Shown: positions 44,131 through 54,862, numbered from the stretch's first letter. The stretch is 64,000 bases of DNA from Blastocystis hominis (GCF_000151665.1 NW_013171815.1:1129153-1193152), one strand, 5' to 3'. The notes: generated by a model not told the origin, from the letters alone. Numbers and translations: made by a program.

Positions 44131-45240
44131 ATGTACCCTCCAAGAACAACAGTATTAGAAGGCAGTTCTATCAAGTTGCCTCTGCGTTTCTTTCAATCTT
44201 CGTCTCTAAAGAACGCTCTTTCACCTGATCGGAAGAACCTTTCCGTCTGGTTATTGTTTGCTATATTCGTTCTGTTGACTTTCCACTATCTCTCTGATAG
44301 GGATTTTTCTTTTTTGCTTGTTCTTGTCCTTTGGACCTTTCAATTCTAGACACTGAGTTCGATTGTTGGGTCATTCGGCTTTCTGCTGGGTTTGTACAAG
44401 GTCGTATCCTCTCGATCTGTTCAGGGTGCTTGCGATATTGTGGCACTCACTGCTAGGACTATCAGTCAAATCACTGATCCTCTATGGTGTTGTGAGTCTG
44501 TCTCGTTTTTTCTCCATCCTTTTCTCCGATTCCTATCTTCCCTATGACCGTTCGGGAGATTGGGTGTATCGTTGCACAGAAGGAGTCGAGGTGATTGCAA
44601 TCGCCTTTCTTCTTTACTTCTCTTACCGATACAAATACACATACTACTCGTTCATTGTGAATCACTCACTGAATCTCTCAAAGCTAGGATTCGTTTGCAG
44701 GAGAAAACAGGAAGAAGAGCTGTATCACGATCGGGCTTCTTCTGTTTTCGCTGCTTTGCCTCTCGATTGTACGCACGTTGGACATGTCCCACCACCTAGA
44801 TAATCCATCCAGGATTGTCCCAAAAGCAGAGTATCGACGTGTTGTGGAGCTTTTCGCACTATGTCGAAGCGATTGCCGTTTATCCACAACTCACACTATT
44901 CAGCAGGTCTCGAGTAGGATTCAAAGAATCGAGTTAGTCCCAGCACGGAGAGATTGAGGGGCTAACTTCACACTTTGTTTTCTCCCTGGCGATCTCCAGA
45001 CTCTTCGCTCTGCTCTTCTGGGCAAGTTGCTGGAGAGAACTCAACGCGGGCACTCGCTGGCTTGGAAGTCGCTACGCAGGAGTATCGATTCTGCTATCCC
45101 AATGCATCCAGATCGTATTAATGGGAGAATACGTGTACTACTATGTGAAATCGTACTTTTCAAAACTCTACACAAATTCTAGTCTCTTGAATGGAACGCC
45201 GCTTGTACTACCTGTTTGTAGAACCAGCAGAGAAGATTGA
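44131..45240 (+). CDS. KDEL-receptor/ERD2-like membrane protein with extended N-terminus
   Basis: ERD2 proteins cycle between Golgi and ER and retrieve HDEL/KDEL proteins. The N-terminal exon (MYPPRTTVLEGSSIKLPLRF; hydrophobic WLLFAIFVLLTFHYLSDRD) is not part of the classical 210-residue receptor. The conserved part begins with ACDIVALTARTISQ-like text, then GLSVKSLILYGVVSLSRFF (consensus GIS-K-Q-L-ALVF-TRYLD), VIAIAFLLYFSYRYKYTYYS, DVLWSFSHYVEAIAVYPQL (consensus ILWTFSIYLE-VAILPQL), GEIEGLTSHFVFSLAISRLF (E-LT-HY-F-LG-YR) and GVSILLSQCIQIVLMGEYVY, followed by YYVKSYFSKL. This covers most of a seven-helix fold. TGA at 45238 lies at the cleavage position, just before TGTTTGTT (45244). Estimated spliced length is 310-330 residues, nearer the longer ERD2-like proteins than the canonical receptor. 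Internal exon borders are partly unresolved. Confidence 0.65.
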
Positions 45241-45243
45241 CAG

Positions 45244-45251
45244 TGTTTGTT
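45244..45251 (+). terminator. Polyadenylation motif
   Basis: TGTTTGTT six bases after the T of the TGA stop at 45238. The next gene starts only 18 bases later. Confidence 0.65.
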
Positions 45252-45268
45252 TAAATACTATTCGATTT

Positions 45269-46105
45269 ATGCAAAACCGTACTTTCTGTTTCACTTTTTT
45301 ACTGTATAGCAGCGAAATACAGTGCAGTCCTGCTTGGAGGTCGAATGTTCAGAACTCGTATTATCTGTAGCTACGGGTGCTGTAGGAAGGCAGCTTCTGA
45401 TCGAGTTACTACGTTCTGATAAATGGGGGAAGATTGTTACAATTACTAGGTTGTCATCTTTGTGATTCGTCATTCTTAGAAGAGATTATGACGTTCCAGA
45501 AGTAGACATAAAACAAGAGACAGAGAGCGGCCGATTAGAAAAGAGAGTATGTGTTTTGAGTCACAGAAGATATAGATTGTGGATTTTGAAAATCTAGAAA
45601 AGGAAAAGGATTGCTTTAATGGCAAGATGTGCGTTTTTTCGTGTCTAGGGTCCACACGCAAAGATGCTGGAGGAGCGGTAATCGATGGATATTTCTTTAA
45701 ATGTAGGAACAATTTATGCATATTGATCATGGATACAATGTTGCTGCAGCAAAATTGGCAAAAGCGGCAAATGTGCCTCATTACTCTCTCTGTAGTGCCG
45801 CGAACGCGAATGTCCGCAGCTACTTCACCTATCCCTACTGTAAGGGTCTCATTGAAAAGGATCTTACTGAACTGAACTTTGACTCGCTGTCCATCTTCCG
45901 TCCTGGCGTTTTGGATCGTGGTGAAATGGCGCGTTGGAATGAAAAGCTCATTCCTTTCGGTGCAATCCCTGTCTCCGTTGTGGCTCATGCAATGCGTATT
46001 CAAGCTGGTTCAGTACTACCTCCTTGTCTAAAGAATAGAACTCGTTCTGAGCGGACAAGTCGAACCGAAGAAGGTTTTCACGTTCTCGAACTCCGAGATG
46101 CGTAA
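45269..46105 (+). CDS. HTATIP2/TIP30-like NAD(P)-binding oxidoreductase
   Basis: An atypical short-chain dehydrogenase related to human HTATIP2 (TIP30/CC3). The ATG at 45269 gives MQNP; a 31-nt intron leads to AKYSAVLLGA, then a 31-nt intron to TGAVGRQLLIELLRSDK. The spliced motif GATGAVG is the dinucleotide-binding loop. Further exons have GKIVTITRRDYDVPEV, IVDFENLEKEKDCF, VFSCLGSTRKDAG (family CLGTTR-KAG), HGYNVAAAKLAKAANVPHYS, SYFTYPYCKGLIEKDL (Y-x3-K retained) and LSIFRPGVLDRGE (SVFRPGVL). The end is ELRDA with TAA at 46103. It shares an extremely short upstream gap with the KDEL-receptor-like gene and converges on the WD-like gene. Confidence 0.85.
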
Positions 46106-46114
46106 AATGTCTCT

Positions 46115-46122
46115 TGTTTGTT
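46115..46122 (+). terminator. Polyadenylation motif of HTATIP2-like gene
   Basis: TGTTTGTT 10 nt past the TAA, lying between two convergent stops 30 nt apart. Confidence 0.65.
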
Positions 46123-46135
46123 TCTCAAAACATCG

Positions 46136-47339
46136 TTATGACATGTTATAACTATATACTTTCCCATTCTCATAGGCTACAACCACATAATCTCCCCTCG
46201 AGTCCACTTTCCCCACACTCTCGATCGCTGTGACTTTCCCTTTCATTTTCTCAACTCCTCTCGTCTGAAAGGACATTGCATCGATCGCCGTCATTTCAAT
46301 CGTGTCCTACGCGTTGCAAGACACACATACAAAACTACGTCCGACTGCAGAATCGAAGCAATCATCCAATAGTTCTTCCTGTTTCGATACACGCAGCTCA
46401 TCGATACTGTTTTTCCCTAATTTGCAGCTTCTTCTCAACGTTACCAGCGAATATTCCTTTTCTAGAGACAAACTCAGCGCGTCAAACCGGTAGAACCCTC
46501 CACTTGTCGTCGTCACAATGAGTTTTTCCGAGTTTTCAAGCTGAATTCTGTGGATACCCTAAGTCATCATTTGCGTAGAATTCGATGAACAGCGATCTGT
46601 TGAGAGTCGAGATTTAGCATCGAAACATCGCCATTGGTCAGCTGAGCGCACATCACCGAAGATGTAGGACCCGAAAGAAAGAGTCTAGTCAAGAGACGAG
46701 TTCGATTCACACTTTGAATCGCAGCTGAGAAGGAAGCTTGGAGAAAACGCGCAAGAATAGGATTTTAGGAGCTGGAAACCAAACTGTTGATTCTGATAAA
46801 TGTAAACGGAGTTATTCTCGCAGGCAACAAACAAAAAGCTCCCATTCGGACAATATTCGATTCTGATTATTCGACTTTCTAACATCTATGAGGAAAAGAG
46901 GAGGAGAGAGACAAATACTGCAATTTGTAACGCAGCCCTGGATTGTATGTCCAATAAATATAACTTGTATGAAGGAGTGGTATCAGACAGCGCGCGGGTA
47001 GCGACAAAACATATCGAGTTCTAAACTTAACTAGAAACCTTCGTACAAACTCCAGATGGATCCATCTCCGAGGGGACTAAAATAGCATCGAGGTCTTCAG
47101 GAGTCTCAATCTTATACTGGAGCTTAAAATCGCGACTCCATACCTATTGTTGAAAAGAATTACTATTCTTACATCAATCTTGTTTCCTTCTTCTATACTC
47201 AAAAATAGCACATCGTTTCCAACCTTCTGGATATGCTTGACCACTCCAAGGTTTTCTCCCAGCAATTTGAAACTCCATGAACCATATTTGACTCCGCCTG
47301 GATGGTGAGGCCATTTTTCTTGGTTTTGCTTCGCTTCAT
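46136..47339 (-). CDS. WD40/beta-propeller-like protein, uncharacterised
   Basis: A minus-strand, multi-exon gene of strand-rich sequence: LGENLGVVKHIQKVGNDVLF, LSIEEGNKID, a 29-nt intron, VWSRDFKLQYKIETPEDLDA, SYKLYLLDIQSRAALQIA, IIRIEYCPNGSFLFVACENN plus SVYIYQ (typical WD-blade signature), VMCAQLTNGDVSMLNL, RIQLENSEKLIVTTTSGGFY and GKVTAIESVGKVDSRGDYVV, ending NGKVYSYNMS with TAA at 46136. This reads as five or more blades without obvious GH/WD dipeptides. The start is uncertain: an ATG at 47339 (MKRSKTKKNG, basic) needs a very short intron to reach the blade frame. I cannot name a family. Confidence 0.5.
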
Positions 47340-47495
47340 TTATATTGTGACTGTATCTAGTTGTGAATACTATCCAATTTCATGTACGGGCAATTCTCGC
47401 CTTTGTTGCATCTCCCCTGTAGAAAGTACTTGCAGGGGATGAGTTTTCGGTTGTCCTGCATCGGATTGTGCTGACTTAGAAAACAGTGGCATTCA

Positions 47496-47503
47496 AACAA
47501 ACA
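47496..47503 (-). terminator. Polyadenylation motif
   Basis: Minus-strand TGTTTGTT about 25 nt past the 6PGDH-like stop. Confidence 0.65.
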
Positions 47504-47525
47504 CTCCACATTTCACACCTCTAAT

Positions 47526-49164
47526 TTAGTTCGTCTCCTTGGTCCACTCGCAATGGTACGTCATTCCGCGCGCGCAGTCGGTTCGTTCGAAGCTGCTCGC
47601 CTCCAAAAAGTCCCGCATCGCCTGTCTCTCATCCCTCCTCGTTCTCTCCTACCACCACCACGTTCTGCGGCAATTTATCGCGTCGCATCGTATCATAGTA
47701 CGCCAAGCTCGCCGTCGCCACCGGCGCGGACACGCCTCCGATCACCGCCAGCGCCGCGACGCGTCTCCACGACGCCTGTTTCTTCTGCAGGATTTCGCTC
47801 ACCGCCTCGTTCTGCAGCAAGCTCAAATCTCCGTTCTCCACACTCTCCTTCAGCCTATGCGTCACCTCTCTCTTCTTCTTCTTCTCCTCCTACACGACCA
47901 GCAATCCCGAGCGGAACGACGCCGCGCCCGCCACCACGCGGCCCACTTCCTCCAGCTTCATCGCCCAGCTGAAGTCCTCCGACGCGCGGCGCAGCAGCGC
48001 GAACGTCTGCGTCGCGAGCACCAGCTGGCCGCACACGAACGTGTTGCGCAGATCCTCGATGAGCTGCACGTGGTCCAGCTTCTGCCAGTCGAATTCGGGG
48101 CCGTTCCACAGCGTGGCCGCTACCGATCAGCCTCCCAACCCAAGCGCACCTTTGCTTCGCTCCTCGCGCTTCGCGCTCACCGCGATCTCCTGCACGGCGG
48201 CGGTCAGAGCGCCGATCGCCGCGTGGTGCTCGAAGCCCTCGCGGAGAAGCGTGGAGTGGTCGGGACGGGGCAGCGGACAGTCCAGAACCTTGTCGAGGAG
48301 CGATCCCTCGCCCTTTTCGCAGCCCTCCACATCCTGGTCTTTCTTCTTGAGGATGTGCAGCAGGTTTTCGAGGAAGGGGCTTGCCAGCGAGTCCTTGTTC
48401 CACCCGTTGATGCTCTTGCTCACTTCCTCGTTGGTGAAGCCCGCTTCGTGCAGCATGTGGTACGCTTCCGCCACCAGCTGCTCCATTCCCAGACCCAGAC
48501 TCGACAGCGCCATGCCCGCGTATCCAGCACTCACAGAGTTGCCGATGTACGCCACGCACGGCTCGTACTCCACCTCCGTCGCAGCCTTCTTCAGAGGACC
48601 TTCGACGAGGTCGTACGCTTCGCGCTCGCCGCTGAGCAGGAAGCCGCATCCCTTCTGGAGCTCTTTGGTCGTGCCCAAAATCTCCATGGTCAGGAAACGC
48701 ACGCCCTTCTCGGCTGCTTCCTTCTCACGACGAAGGTTGATTTCGTAGCCCTCGCTTGTAGCGTCGATCAGAAGATCGCCTTCCTACAAGTTCAGTTTGG
48801 GGAATACCGTAAGTACCTCCAGAGCGGCAAGGATTTTGGAGTAATTTTTCTCTGCGCTGGTTCCAGGCTTGGACATCAAAATAACCTTCTTTGGGGAACT
48901 GAGCGAATCGCAAAAGCCATTTACCTAGACCTCGAAATTACCATTCAATCAACTACATCTTTCTTTCCTGTGATTTTCTCGTCAAGATCCTTCTTCTCGG
49001 CTTGGTGCGTGCATTCCTTAATCTAAAAATTGTACACACAATAATCCACGTACCAAATCCGAGGAGCGGTGTCCAATCGACACACTCAGTCCCTTTGCTG
49101 CAAAATTCAATGCCAAATTAATGGCTCGCGTCGACAACCCGTAGATACCAATATCCGATGACAT
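47526..49164 (-). CDS. 6-phosphogluconate dehydrogenase homologue lacking catalytic residues
   Basis: 6PGDH normally oxidises and decarboxylates 6-phosphogluconate in the pentose-phosphate pathway. The ATG at 49164 gives MSSDIGIYGLSTRAINLALN, where the dinucleotide loop GLAVMG has become GLSTRA. The fold is clear throughout: VILMSKPGTSAEKN, EGDLLIDATSEGYEINLRRE, PCVAYIGNSVSAG, MEQLVAEAYHMLHEAGFTNE, INGWNKDSLASPFLENLL, SLLDKVLDCPL, SWRRVAALAVIGGVSAPVA and SLAYYDTMRRDKLPQN. However, the active-site helix KMVHNGIEY reads GMALSSLGL, losing the catalytic Lys, His, Asn and Glu. The substrate loop SGGEEGA reads GTTKELQ, and the C-terminal HTNW region reads YHCEW. TAA at 47526. By inference an inactive or repurposed paralogue. 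Its GC content is high for this window. Confidence 0.8.
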
Positions 49165-49280
49165 TTATTTTTATATTAAGCGTGTTATCTCGAATCTATG
49201 TAATGGCGGAAATCGGCTCGTATTTTGGAATTACCATGTTTTTTTACCGCGGTTTCATGACATATTTGATATTTTAGCGT

Positions 49281-49288
49281 AACAAACA
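49281..49288 (-). terminator. Polyadenylation motif
   Basis: Minus-strand TGTTTGTT directly past the TAA (49292-49294) of the PP2A B'' gene; the stop overlaps the expected cleavage position. Confidence 0.65.
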
Positions 49289-49291
49289 ACG

Positions 49292-50809
49292 TTATGAGCG
49301 TTTAGGATCTTGAATGAGTTCTTCAAAGGCACGACAATTCGTTATTAGATTCAATACTAAACCTGCTCGACTCATTTCTATAAAGTCTTCAACAACTATT
49401 CTATATATGTTATTATCTTAGTGTCATTACTTTGTGCTATCCTTCGGCTGGATTGAATTGAATACTAATTGAGTTATGTTGGTGTATTCGACTTTTTTCT
49501 CTTTGGTAGAACACTTCTCTGCAATTTCCTTTGTAAATATATCGAGGGCATCCTTGTCCAGGTATCCTTTCTTTTGACCATCGAGTATATCAAAGTACAC
49601 CTACAAACAAAGCTGTCTGTCTGTCTATGCAACATACTCTTTTAGCAGCACTCGTGTCGAGGTGATACAGTGATAAAGCAAACAACAGGAATCGCTCATA
49701 GTTCAGTCCTTGACCCTTTCCGATGACTTTTTCCACTGCTTTTGCAAAGGCCATCGTGAGACCACCACCATCTAATATGTAGTATGTTCAATGTTGACTA
49801 CTAAATTCAAGAAGATCCTCTGCTTTTACTAATCCATCTCGATTGGTGTCTAACTGAACAAACTGCGCATCGATAGAAGGCATAAGAACTACCTGGGAAT
49901 AGATCATGAAGGCTGTTTCTGTAGAAAACCAGTTTTCTGGAAGTATACATGAGTCTTCATATCGCCCTTCGTTGTAGTATGCAGAAGAGGACATAGAGCT
50001 CACGCAGGGTTTGACGTATTCTTGATAGGACGATGTTAGCGAGGCAAATTGCCTCATTTCGGGGGAACTGACCAGCTCATCGACATTGATGCGAGTTGGA
50101 TCAGTTGATAAGAAGAAGAAAAAGCTATGAAGCACATGAATATGATAGAAGTGAAGGAATTGAGACTAGTTTTCACACCATATAGCCAAAGAACACTGTC
50201 AGAATCGTAGCGATAGGAATGATGCGAGTAAAGAATTCGATAAATTGCTGTAGTTCTTCTCTCAGAATATATGTTGTATTTTCCTTACAAAACTCGATTA
50301 CACTCCCATACAATGACCTGATAAAGTAGTAGTCCCGGAGATAGGTTTCCACATCCGTTGTAAGCACGAAAACATCATCTCCATCCAGATAACAAGGCAA
50401 CTCATAGAAGAGTGACGGCGGAAACACATTTTGGGGTATAGCTGTATCCGACTGTTCAACAATACTCTTGTATTCTTTGTAGAATATGCGTCCTTTCGCA
50501 TTTAGCATATTAATGAGAATCATTAGGTCCTTCAAAATGAAAAAGTGGGAAGGGACCTACTGCATTGCTTAGGAAATAAAAGCTGTTATCCTTTTTGAGC
50601 AATCGTACTGCGTTTTGTATGCAGAGAGTCCAGAATTCCTTTCTTTTCTCTTCCTACAGTGAAATCGATGTGTGATTGCTACGGGTGGCTTTGCTATTGT
50701 GAATTTCTTGATACCTTGCTGAACGCCCTTCATGAAAATGATTTCTAATTGGATTCACGAGGCTTCGATCTCTACCAAATAGGAAGCACATATCACGTGA
50801 TAATCCCAT
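49292..50809 (-). CDS. PP2A regulatory subunit B''-gamma (PPP2R3C/TONNEAU2-like), EF-hand protein
   Basis: This family targets PP2A to centrosomal/microtubule structures in animals, plants and protists. The ATG at 50809 gives MGLSRDMCFLFGRDRS; an intron then joins KEFWTLCIQNAVRLLKKDNS. Later exons have IFYKEYKSIVEQSD, FPPSLFYELPCYLDGDDVFV, YFIRSLYGSVIEFCKENTTY, FFFFLSTDPTRINVDELVSS, ENWFSTETAFMIYSQ and the EF-hand-like loop LDTNRDGLVKAEDLLEF. Then come ALSLYHLDTSAAKRVYFDIL and DGQKKGYLDKDALDIF (consensus LLDIENKGYLNVFSLNYF) and NSIQPKDSTK (VKPKDPLK). A last intron of about 50 nt joins MSRAGLVLNLITNCRAF, with TAA at 49292. Human PPP2R3C matches the same segment order and length (about 450 residues). 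Confidence 0.8.
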
Positions 50810-50918
50810 ATCATTCTGTGCAGAAGAATTTAAACATAATAATCCTCTTGTTTCATATTACCAATCTATAACCAAAAAATAATATTACCAAAGAATTAAA
50901 AATAATAAAACCTTGCCA

Positions 50919-50926
50919 AACAAACA
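50919..50926 (-). terminator. Polyadenylation motif
   Basis: Minus-strand TGTTTGTT 26 nt past the coiled-coil gene's TAG. Confidence 0.65.
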
Positions 50927-50952
50927 CAACGAAATGGTATCATTCAATACAA

Positions 50953-53036
50953 CTATTTATCTCCCCGATCTGCAATAATCTCAAACAGTTTATTAATCTG
51001 CTGTTTTCCTGCAAGCAATTCGCTGTCACGCTGCGCCACTTCCGAGCGGAGTTTATCGATAACCTGATCCTGGTTTGAAATGGTATCGGTCAGACTTCGC
51101 ATCTGATCTCGCGCCTTCCGATTGCTTTTCCTCTCTTCTTCAAGCTGGTGCGACAGCACCTGCACTTGCTTTCGGACATGAACGAGCTACCCATCATCCG
51201 CTCTCCTTCTCTCCCACCTCCTCCTCGAACTGCCGCTGCTGCTCGCGCGCGCTTTCCTTCTGCTTCTGCTCCGCGGCCGACACTTTCTCTGCGATAACCG
51301 AGTGCATGTTGTGCTCCGAGAGCTGCAGCGATTCCTTTTCCCGATCGAACTTCTCCTTCTCCTCCTTCATTCGCGCCTTCATCTCCATCATCTGGTGCGT
51401 GACTTCCTTCATTTGCTCCGTTGCCTGCACGCGGAGCGATTCGTAATTGTCCACCGCCGTGCGCAGCTCGCTTTCCTTCTCCATGATCTGAATCCGCAGC
51501 GCGTCGCACTCCTTCTGCGCCTCCTGCAGCGACACGGTCAATTTGCTGAGCTCCTCGCGATGCGCTCGGTTCGAGCTGTCCAAGAACCGCTCCGACACCG
51601 TCACTTGCTGCTCCACGGCGTATTTCCGCTCGCGCAGCACCGTCAATTCCTGATCGTACTGCTTCGTGGTTTGTTCTAGAAGCACGTGCAGCGCAGCGGC
51701 CTCGCTCGCGCTCTCCTTGCGCAGCAATCAGGTTGAAAGTAATAATACCCCTTTGGGTNNNNNNNNNNNNNNNNNNNNNNNNNNNNNNNNNNNNNNNNNN
51801 NNNNNNNNNNNNCGCTGTTGCTGCGCTGCACTTCCACCAACTCGTTCTGCATCTGCACCATGCGCGCCTCGCTCTCGTTCACCTGTCGCTGCTGCTGCTC
51901 GACGCTCGCTTTCATCGACTGCAGCGCCGCGCGCAGCGCGCTGTTCGTCTTCTCCAGCTCGCTGAGCTGCGAATCGCGGTCGGTTTGCGCCGCCGCTACG
52001 CTGGAGGGCGTGCTGCTCTGCGCTTTCTCCAACGCCAGGCGGAGCTTCGCGATGGTGGCGCGATCCTGGTCGGAGACGGCGAGGAGATCGGCGATTTGCT
52101 GGCTCTGCGAGGCGAGGGAGTCGGATTTGATGGCGATTTCTTGCTGAATGGCGTGGTAGCGAGATTTGAGAAGGCTGATTTTGTCCACCGTGCTGAGGAG
52201 CATTAGTTCCACTTCGTTTGTGGAGCTCTCCGTGGAGGATTCGTTGGGGGCCTCGGCTGCGTCGTCGATCGAAGAGTCCAGGGAGGATTCGGCGGATTGG
52301 GAGAGCGAGGAAGGGAAGATTTGGCGGATGGCTGCGTAGAGGAGAGGCTTGATTTCGTCCTCGCGCTCGCTGTTCACGTCCAGATATTGCGAGATGGAGA
52401 TGAAAAGAGAGGTGATTTGGTTGCGAGCGGCCGAAATGATGGCTTCCAGCTCGCTGACTCGAGCAGTGGATTCCTCGAGTTGCTTTTGCGTTTTGTTGTA
52501 CTCGGATTGGAGTTGCTCATGCTCTTGACACATCGATTTGTAGTCTGTGTTACGTTTATCCAGGTTGTACTCAAGATCGCGCTTCTCGAATTCGATCTTT
52601 TGGATATCTGCGGTCAGTTCCACAATGCGGGACTGGCAAGCAGCAGCATTCGAATCCAGCTGAGATACCGAATCAAGCGATGCCGTCTTTTTTTCTTCTA
52701 AAAACAGTCCCTCCTTCTAGAGCATGAGTTGCATCCCCAAACCCCACTTTCACGTCCCACCAACAACGCAGAGCCACACTCGTTAAGTCCGGCTGTGGAT
52801 TGCTTTCTAGCATTTGAAACATCGAGTCAAGCACTACCACTAAACGGTTTCGTCACGTACTCCAAAAACCCAATCATGGTTGCCTCCAGTGCATCATATT
52901 TGCTTTTTATTTCTACGACCTGACATCATAAAGAAAAATCTATACCAGTGGTCTGGGTTTCGGCAATTTGGAGCTTCTTCTTCATAAGTTTCAAAACATC
53001 CTTGTATTGAACAATCTGACCACTCTGTGAACTCAT
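50953..53036 (-). CDS. Long coiled-coil protein, interrupted by an assembly gap
   Basis: The ATG at 53036 gives MSSQSGQIVQYKDVLKLMKK; a 33-nt intron joins EIKSKYDALEATMIGFLE. After one more intron the protein is almost wholly heptad-repeat coiled coil: LDKRNTDYKSMCQEHEQLQS, RVSELEAIISAARNQI, IKPLLYAAIRQIFPSSLSQ (a non-coil hinge), an Asp/Glu/Ser-rich stretch, VDKISLLKSRYHAIQQEIAI, QQIADLLAVSDQDRATIAKL, then (past the gap) LHVLLEQTTKQYDQELTVLR, LSKLTVSLQEAQKECDALRI and VIDKLRSEVAQRDSELLAGK, ending ADRGDK with TAG at 50953. It resembles golgin or tethering proteins only by its coiled-coil nature. The 54-N gap at 51759-51812 and the odd AT-rich 25 bases beside it mean the middle cannot be trusted. 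The exon 52700-52860 is also poorly defined. Confidence 0.6.
51759..51812. other. Assembly gap (54 N)
   Basis: Run of N inside the coiled-coil gene. The left flank (about 51730-51758, AT-rich, reads in another frame) does not continue the GC-rich coiled coil, so a small misassembly or missing exon is likely. Confidence 0.95.
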
Positions 53037-53093
53037 CTCCCACGATGAACGAAAAACGGTGCACGAAACAAAAACAATGACAACGAGTCTCCA

Positions 53094-53101
53094 AACAAAC
53101 A
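53094..53101 (-). terminator. Polyadenylation motif
   Basis: Minus-strand TGTTTGTT 26 nt past the stop of PRELI paralogue A. Confidence 0.65.
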
Positions 53102-53127
53102 AGCAGATCGATATAGCACAGCGAAAA

Positions 53128-53695
53128 TTAATTGGTGGATGGGTTAAGGGGAATGAAAGCTCGGGAAAAATCGCCAAGGATTTCATTCATCACGTTGATC
53201 CCCTTACTCCGATTCTGATTATCTGTAGAAATGAACCAGTTTTCCAGTTTCAGGTTTAACAAACCTGACAGGCCACCTTGCACATTCAACTTCTTGCTAT
53301 ATTCGGTTTTGGAAGGATCTGTTGCCGATGGTTTGTATACGCATAACTCGTCAACAGTAGCGAAGCAATTCAGACTCAAGTTCTTTGTCCTCAAAGTGAG
53401 AGTTTGCGTCTTTGGATCCACAATCGACTCCTCTCCTGCATAGGTCACGACATCACCAATGATGGCTTTAACAAATGCAGGGATATCTTGGTAAATGACA
53501 TGGAGTCTCTTGGTGACAAGACGACCCTCGGAATCAATCGAACGACTCAAGACAAGAGCACGCGATTGCGAGCACATAGGATGCCCTAGGAGTGAGAAGC
53601 GAACCCAGGTAAAACCTACAATACTTCTTCCAGAACGAAGTAGTGACGTGCCTCCAATCTCCATCATATTCGTGAACAAACTCAGAATCTTTCAT
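53128..53695 (-). CDS. PRELI/MSF1-domain protein, paralogue A
   Basis: PRELI/Ups proteins shuttle phospholipids (phosphatidic acid or phosphatidylserine) between mitochondrial membranes. The ATG at 53695 gives MKDSEFVHEYDGDWRHVTTS, then FWKKY. A 32-nt intron in phase 1 joins WHPMCSQSRALVLSRSIDSE, GRLVTKRLHVIYQDIPAFVK, GEESIVDPKTQTLTLRTKNL (family SVVDP-x-K-T-M-L-TN) and FATVDELCVYKP. The end is FIPLNPSTN with TAA/TAG at 53128. The order and spacing match MSF1 domains (W-V-AFW-KYPNP...G-L-S-RL). About 178 residues, a normal length for the family. It forms a tandem pair with paralogue B. Confidence 0.85.
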
Positions 53696-53931
53696 AGTTC
53701 CTTTCTAGAGTGATAACACCAAAGTTAAACAAAAGTGTTAAAACAATAGACTGAATGTATGATTCTTAAAACGAGAGATCCAGAATGAAACTCCCGTAGA
53801 ACGGTTCTTTGGAAAGAATGCTCAGATACTAACTAGTTCTGGGTACTTCGTTATGCAACACACTCTGAATACGTGAGAAACCTCTATCCAAGGCTCATCC
53901 AGAGTTCAACGATTTCGATACTTTGGTAGTG

Positions 53932-53939
53932 AACAAACA
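53932..53939 (-). terminator. Polyadenylation motif
   Basis: Minus-strand TGTTTGTT about 41 nt past the stop of PRELI paralogue B. Confidence 0.65.
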
Positions 53940-53979
53940 AATCATTTAATCAATATGGCCACTAAAAAGAATATGCATC

Positions 53980-54555
53980 TTACGTAGAACTATTAGGGGT
54001 TCTAGCATCCAAACCAAAGTTGATCTTCACTTTTCCAAACAAAATATCGTTCATCACTTCGACACTCTTTTTAAAATGATGGCCTTCATTATAGGCATAC
54101 CATCTCTCAATTTGACCAGACATCAACATCGCAATCTTTGCAAACGTTTTCGTTGATTTCTTGTAGTCCGTCTTTTTAGGGTCATTTTCGCAAACAGTAT
54201 AGCTACTTACATCCAAGGCAGCAGCTTGACGAGTAAAAGACAAATTCTTCGAATGGATCGTCAGCTGCTTCTTCTTGGGATCGATAATACTCTCTTCGCC
54301 GCCATAGGTTACAATATTGCCGCAAATCTTCTGCATGAAATACGGCAGGTTCTGGTAGATTACATGCAAGCGCTTAGTCACCAGTCTTCCATCCTTGTCG
54401 ATATACCTGTTCAGGACATAGGTACACGAATGTTTCTGGCCCGGATGCCCTGCGCATGATCCCACAATGTGATCGCCTACAATATTTGCGCCAAAACGCA
54501 GATGTCACCGACTCCCAATCAGAGTCGTACGTATAAGAGTAAGAGTTCACTCTCA
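53980..54555 (-). CDS. PRELI/MSF1-domain protein, paralogue B
   Basis: The ATG at 54555 gives MRVNSYSYTYDSDWESVTSA, then FWRKY; a 31-nt phase-1 intron joins WHPGQKHSCTYVLNRYIDKD. The intron sits at exactly the same codon (after the Tyr of FW-KY) as in paralogue A. Then come GRLVTKRLHVIYQNLPYFMQ, GEESIIDPKKKQLTIHSKNL, DVSSYTVCENDPKK and MLMSGQIERWYAYNEGHHFK, ending ARTPNSST with the stop at 53980. It shares the phrase GRLVTKRLHVIYQ with A but is otherwise fairly diverged, so the duplication is not recent. The likely role is mitochondrial intermembrane-space lipid transfer. Confidence 0.85.
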
Positions 54556-54862
54556 TGATGGAATATGGCAAAAAACACCGGGAAAAGGCAGCACCAAATT
54601 ATTAAGCCAGGATTGTTCCTGTACAGATGGTTGGCTAAAACATGGAAATTCCCGTTATGCGGCACAATCGTCTCAAACTTTGATTACCTCGTATTGTTGA
54701 ACGTTTGAAAAAGGCCATTTGATTGATTACCTCGCGAAAGACCCAATGCCAATAGAAATACGCCTTGGAGAAGAGGTCCACTCGATGTTTGCTTTCATGT
54801 TACCATCGATAAGAATTGACTACCGATAGACTCTTGAATGATCACATACACTATTTCATAAA
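54556..54862. other. Intergenic region
   Basis: Divergent spacer between PRELI paralogue B and the Ser/Pro-rich gene; nothing else is seen. Confidence 0.5.

Noticed and set aside
47539-49026. 495-codon open frame on the plus strand
   Set aside because: It is the antisense shadow of the GC-rich 6PGDH-like gene; the translation is Arg/His/Leu-biased with no domain.
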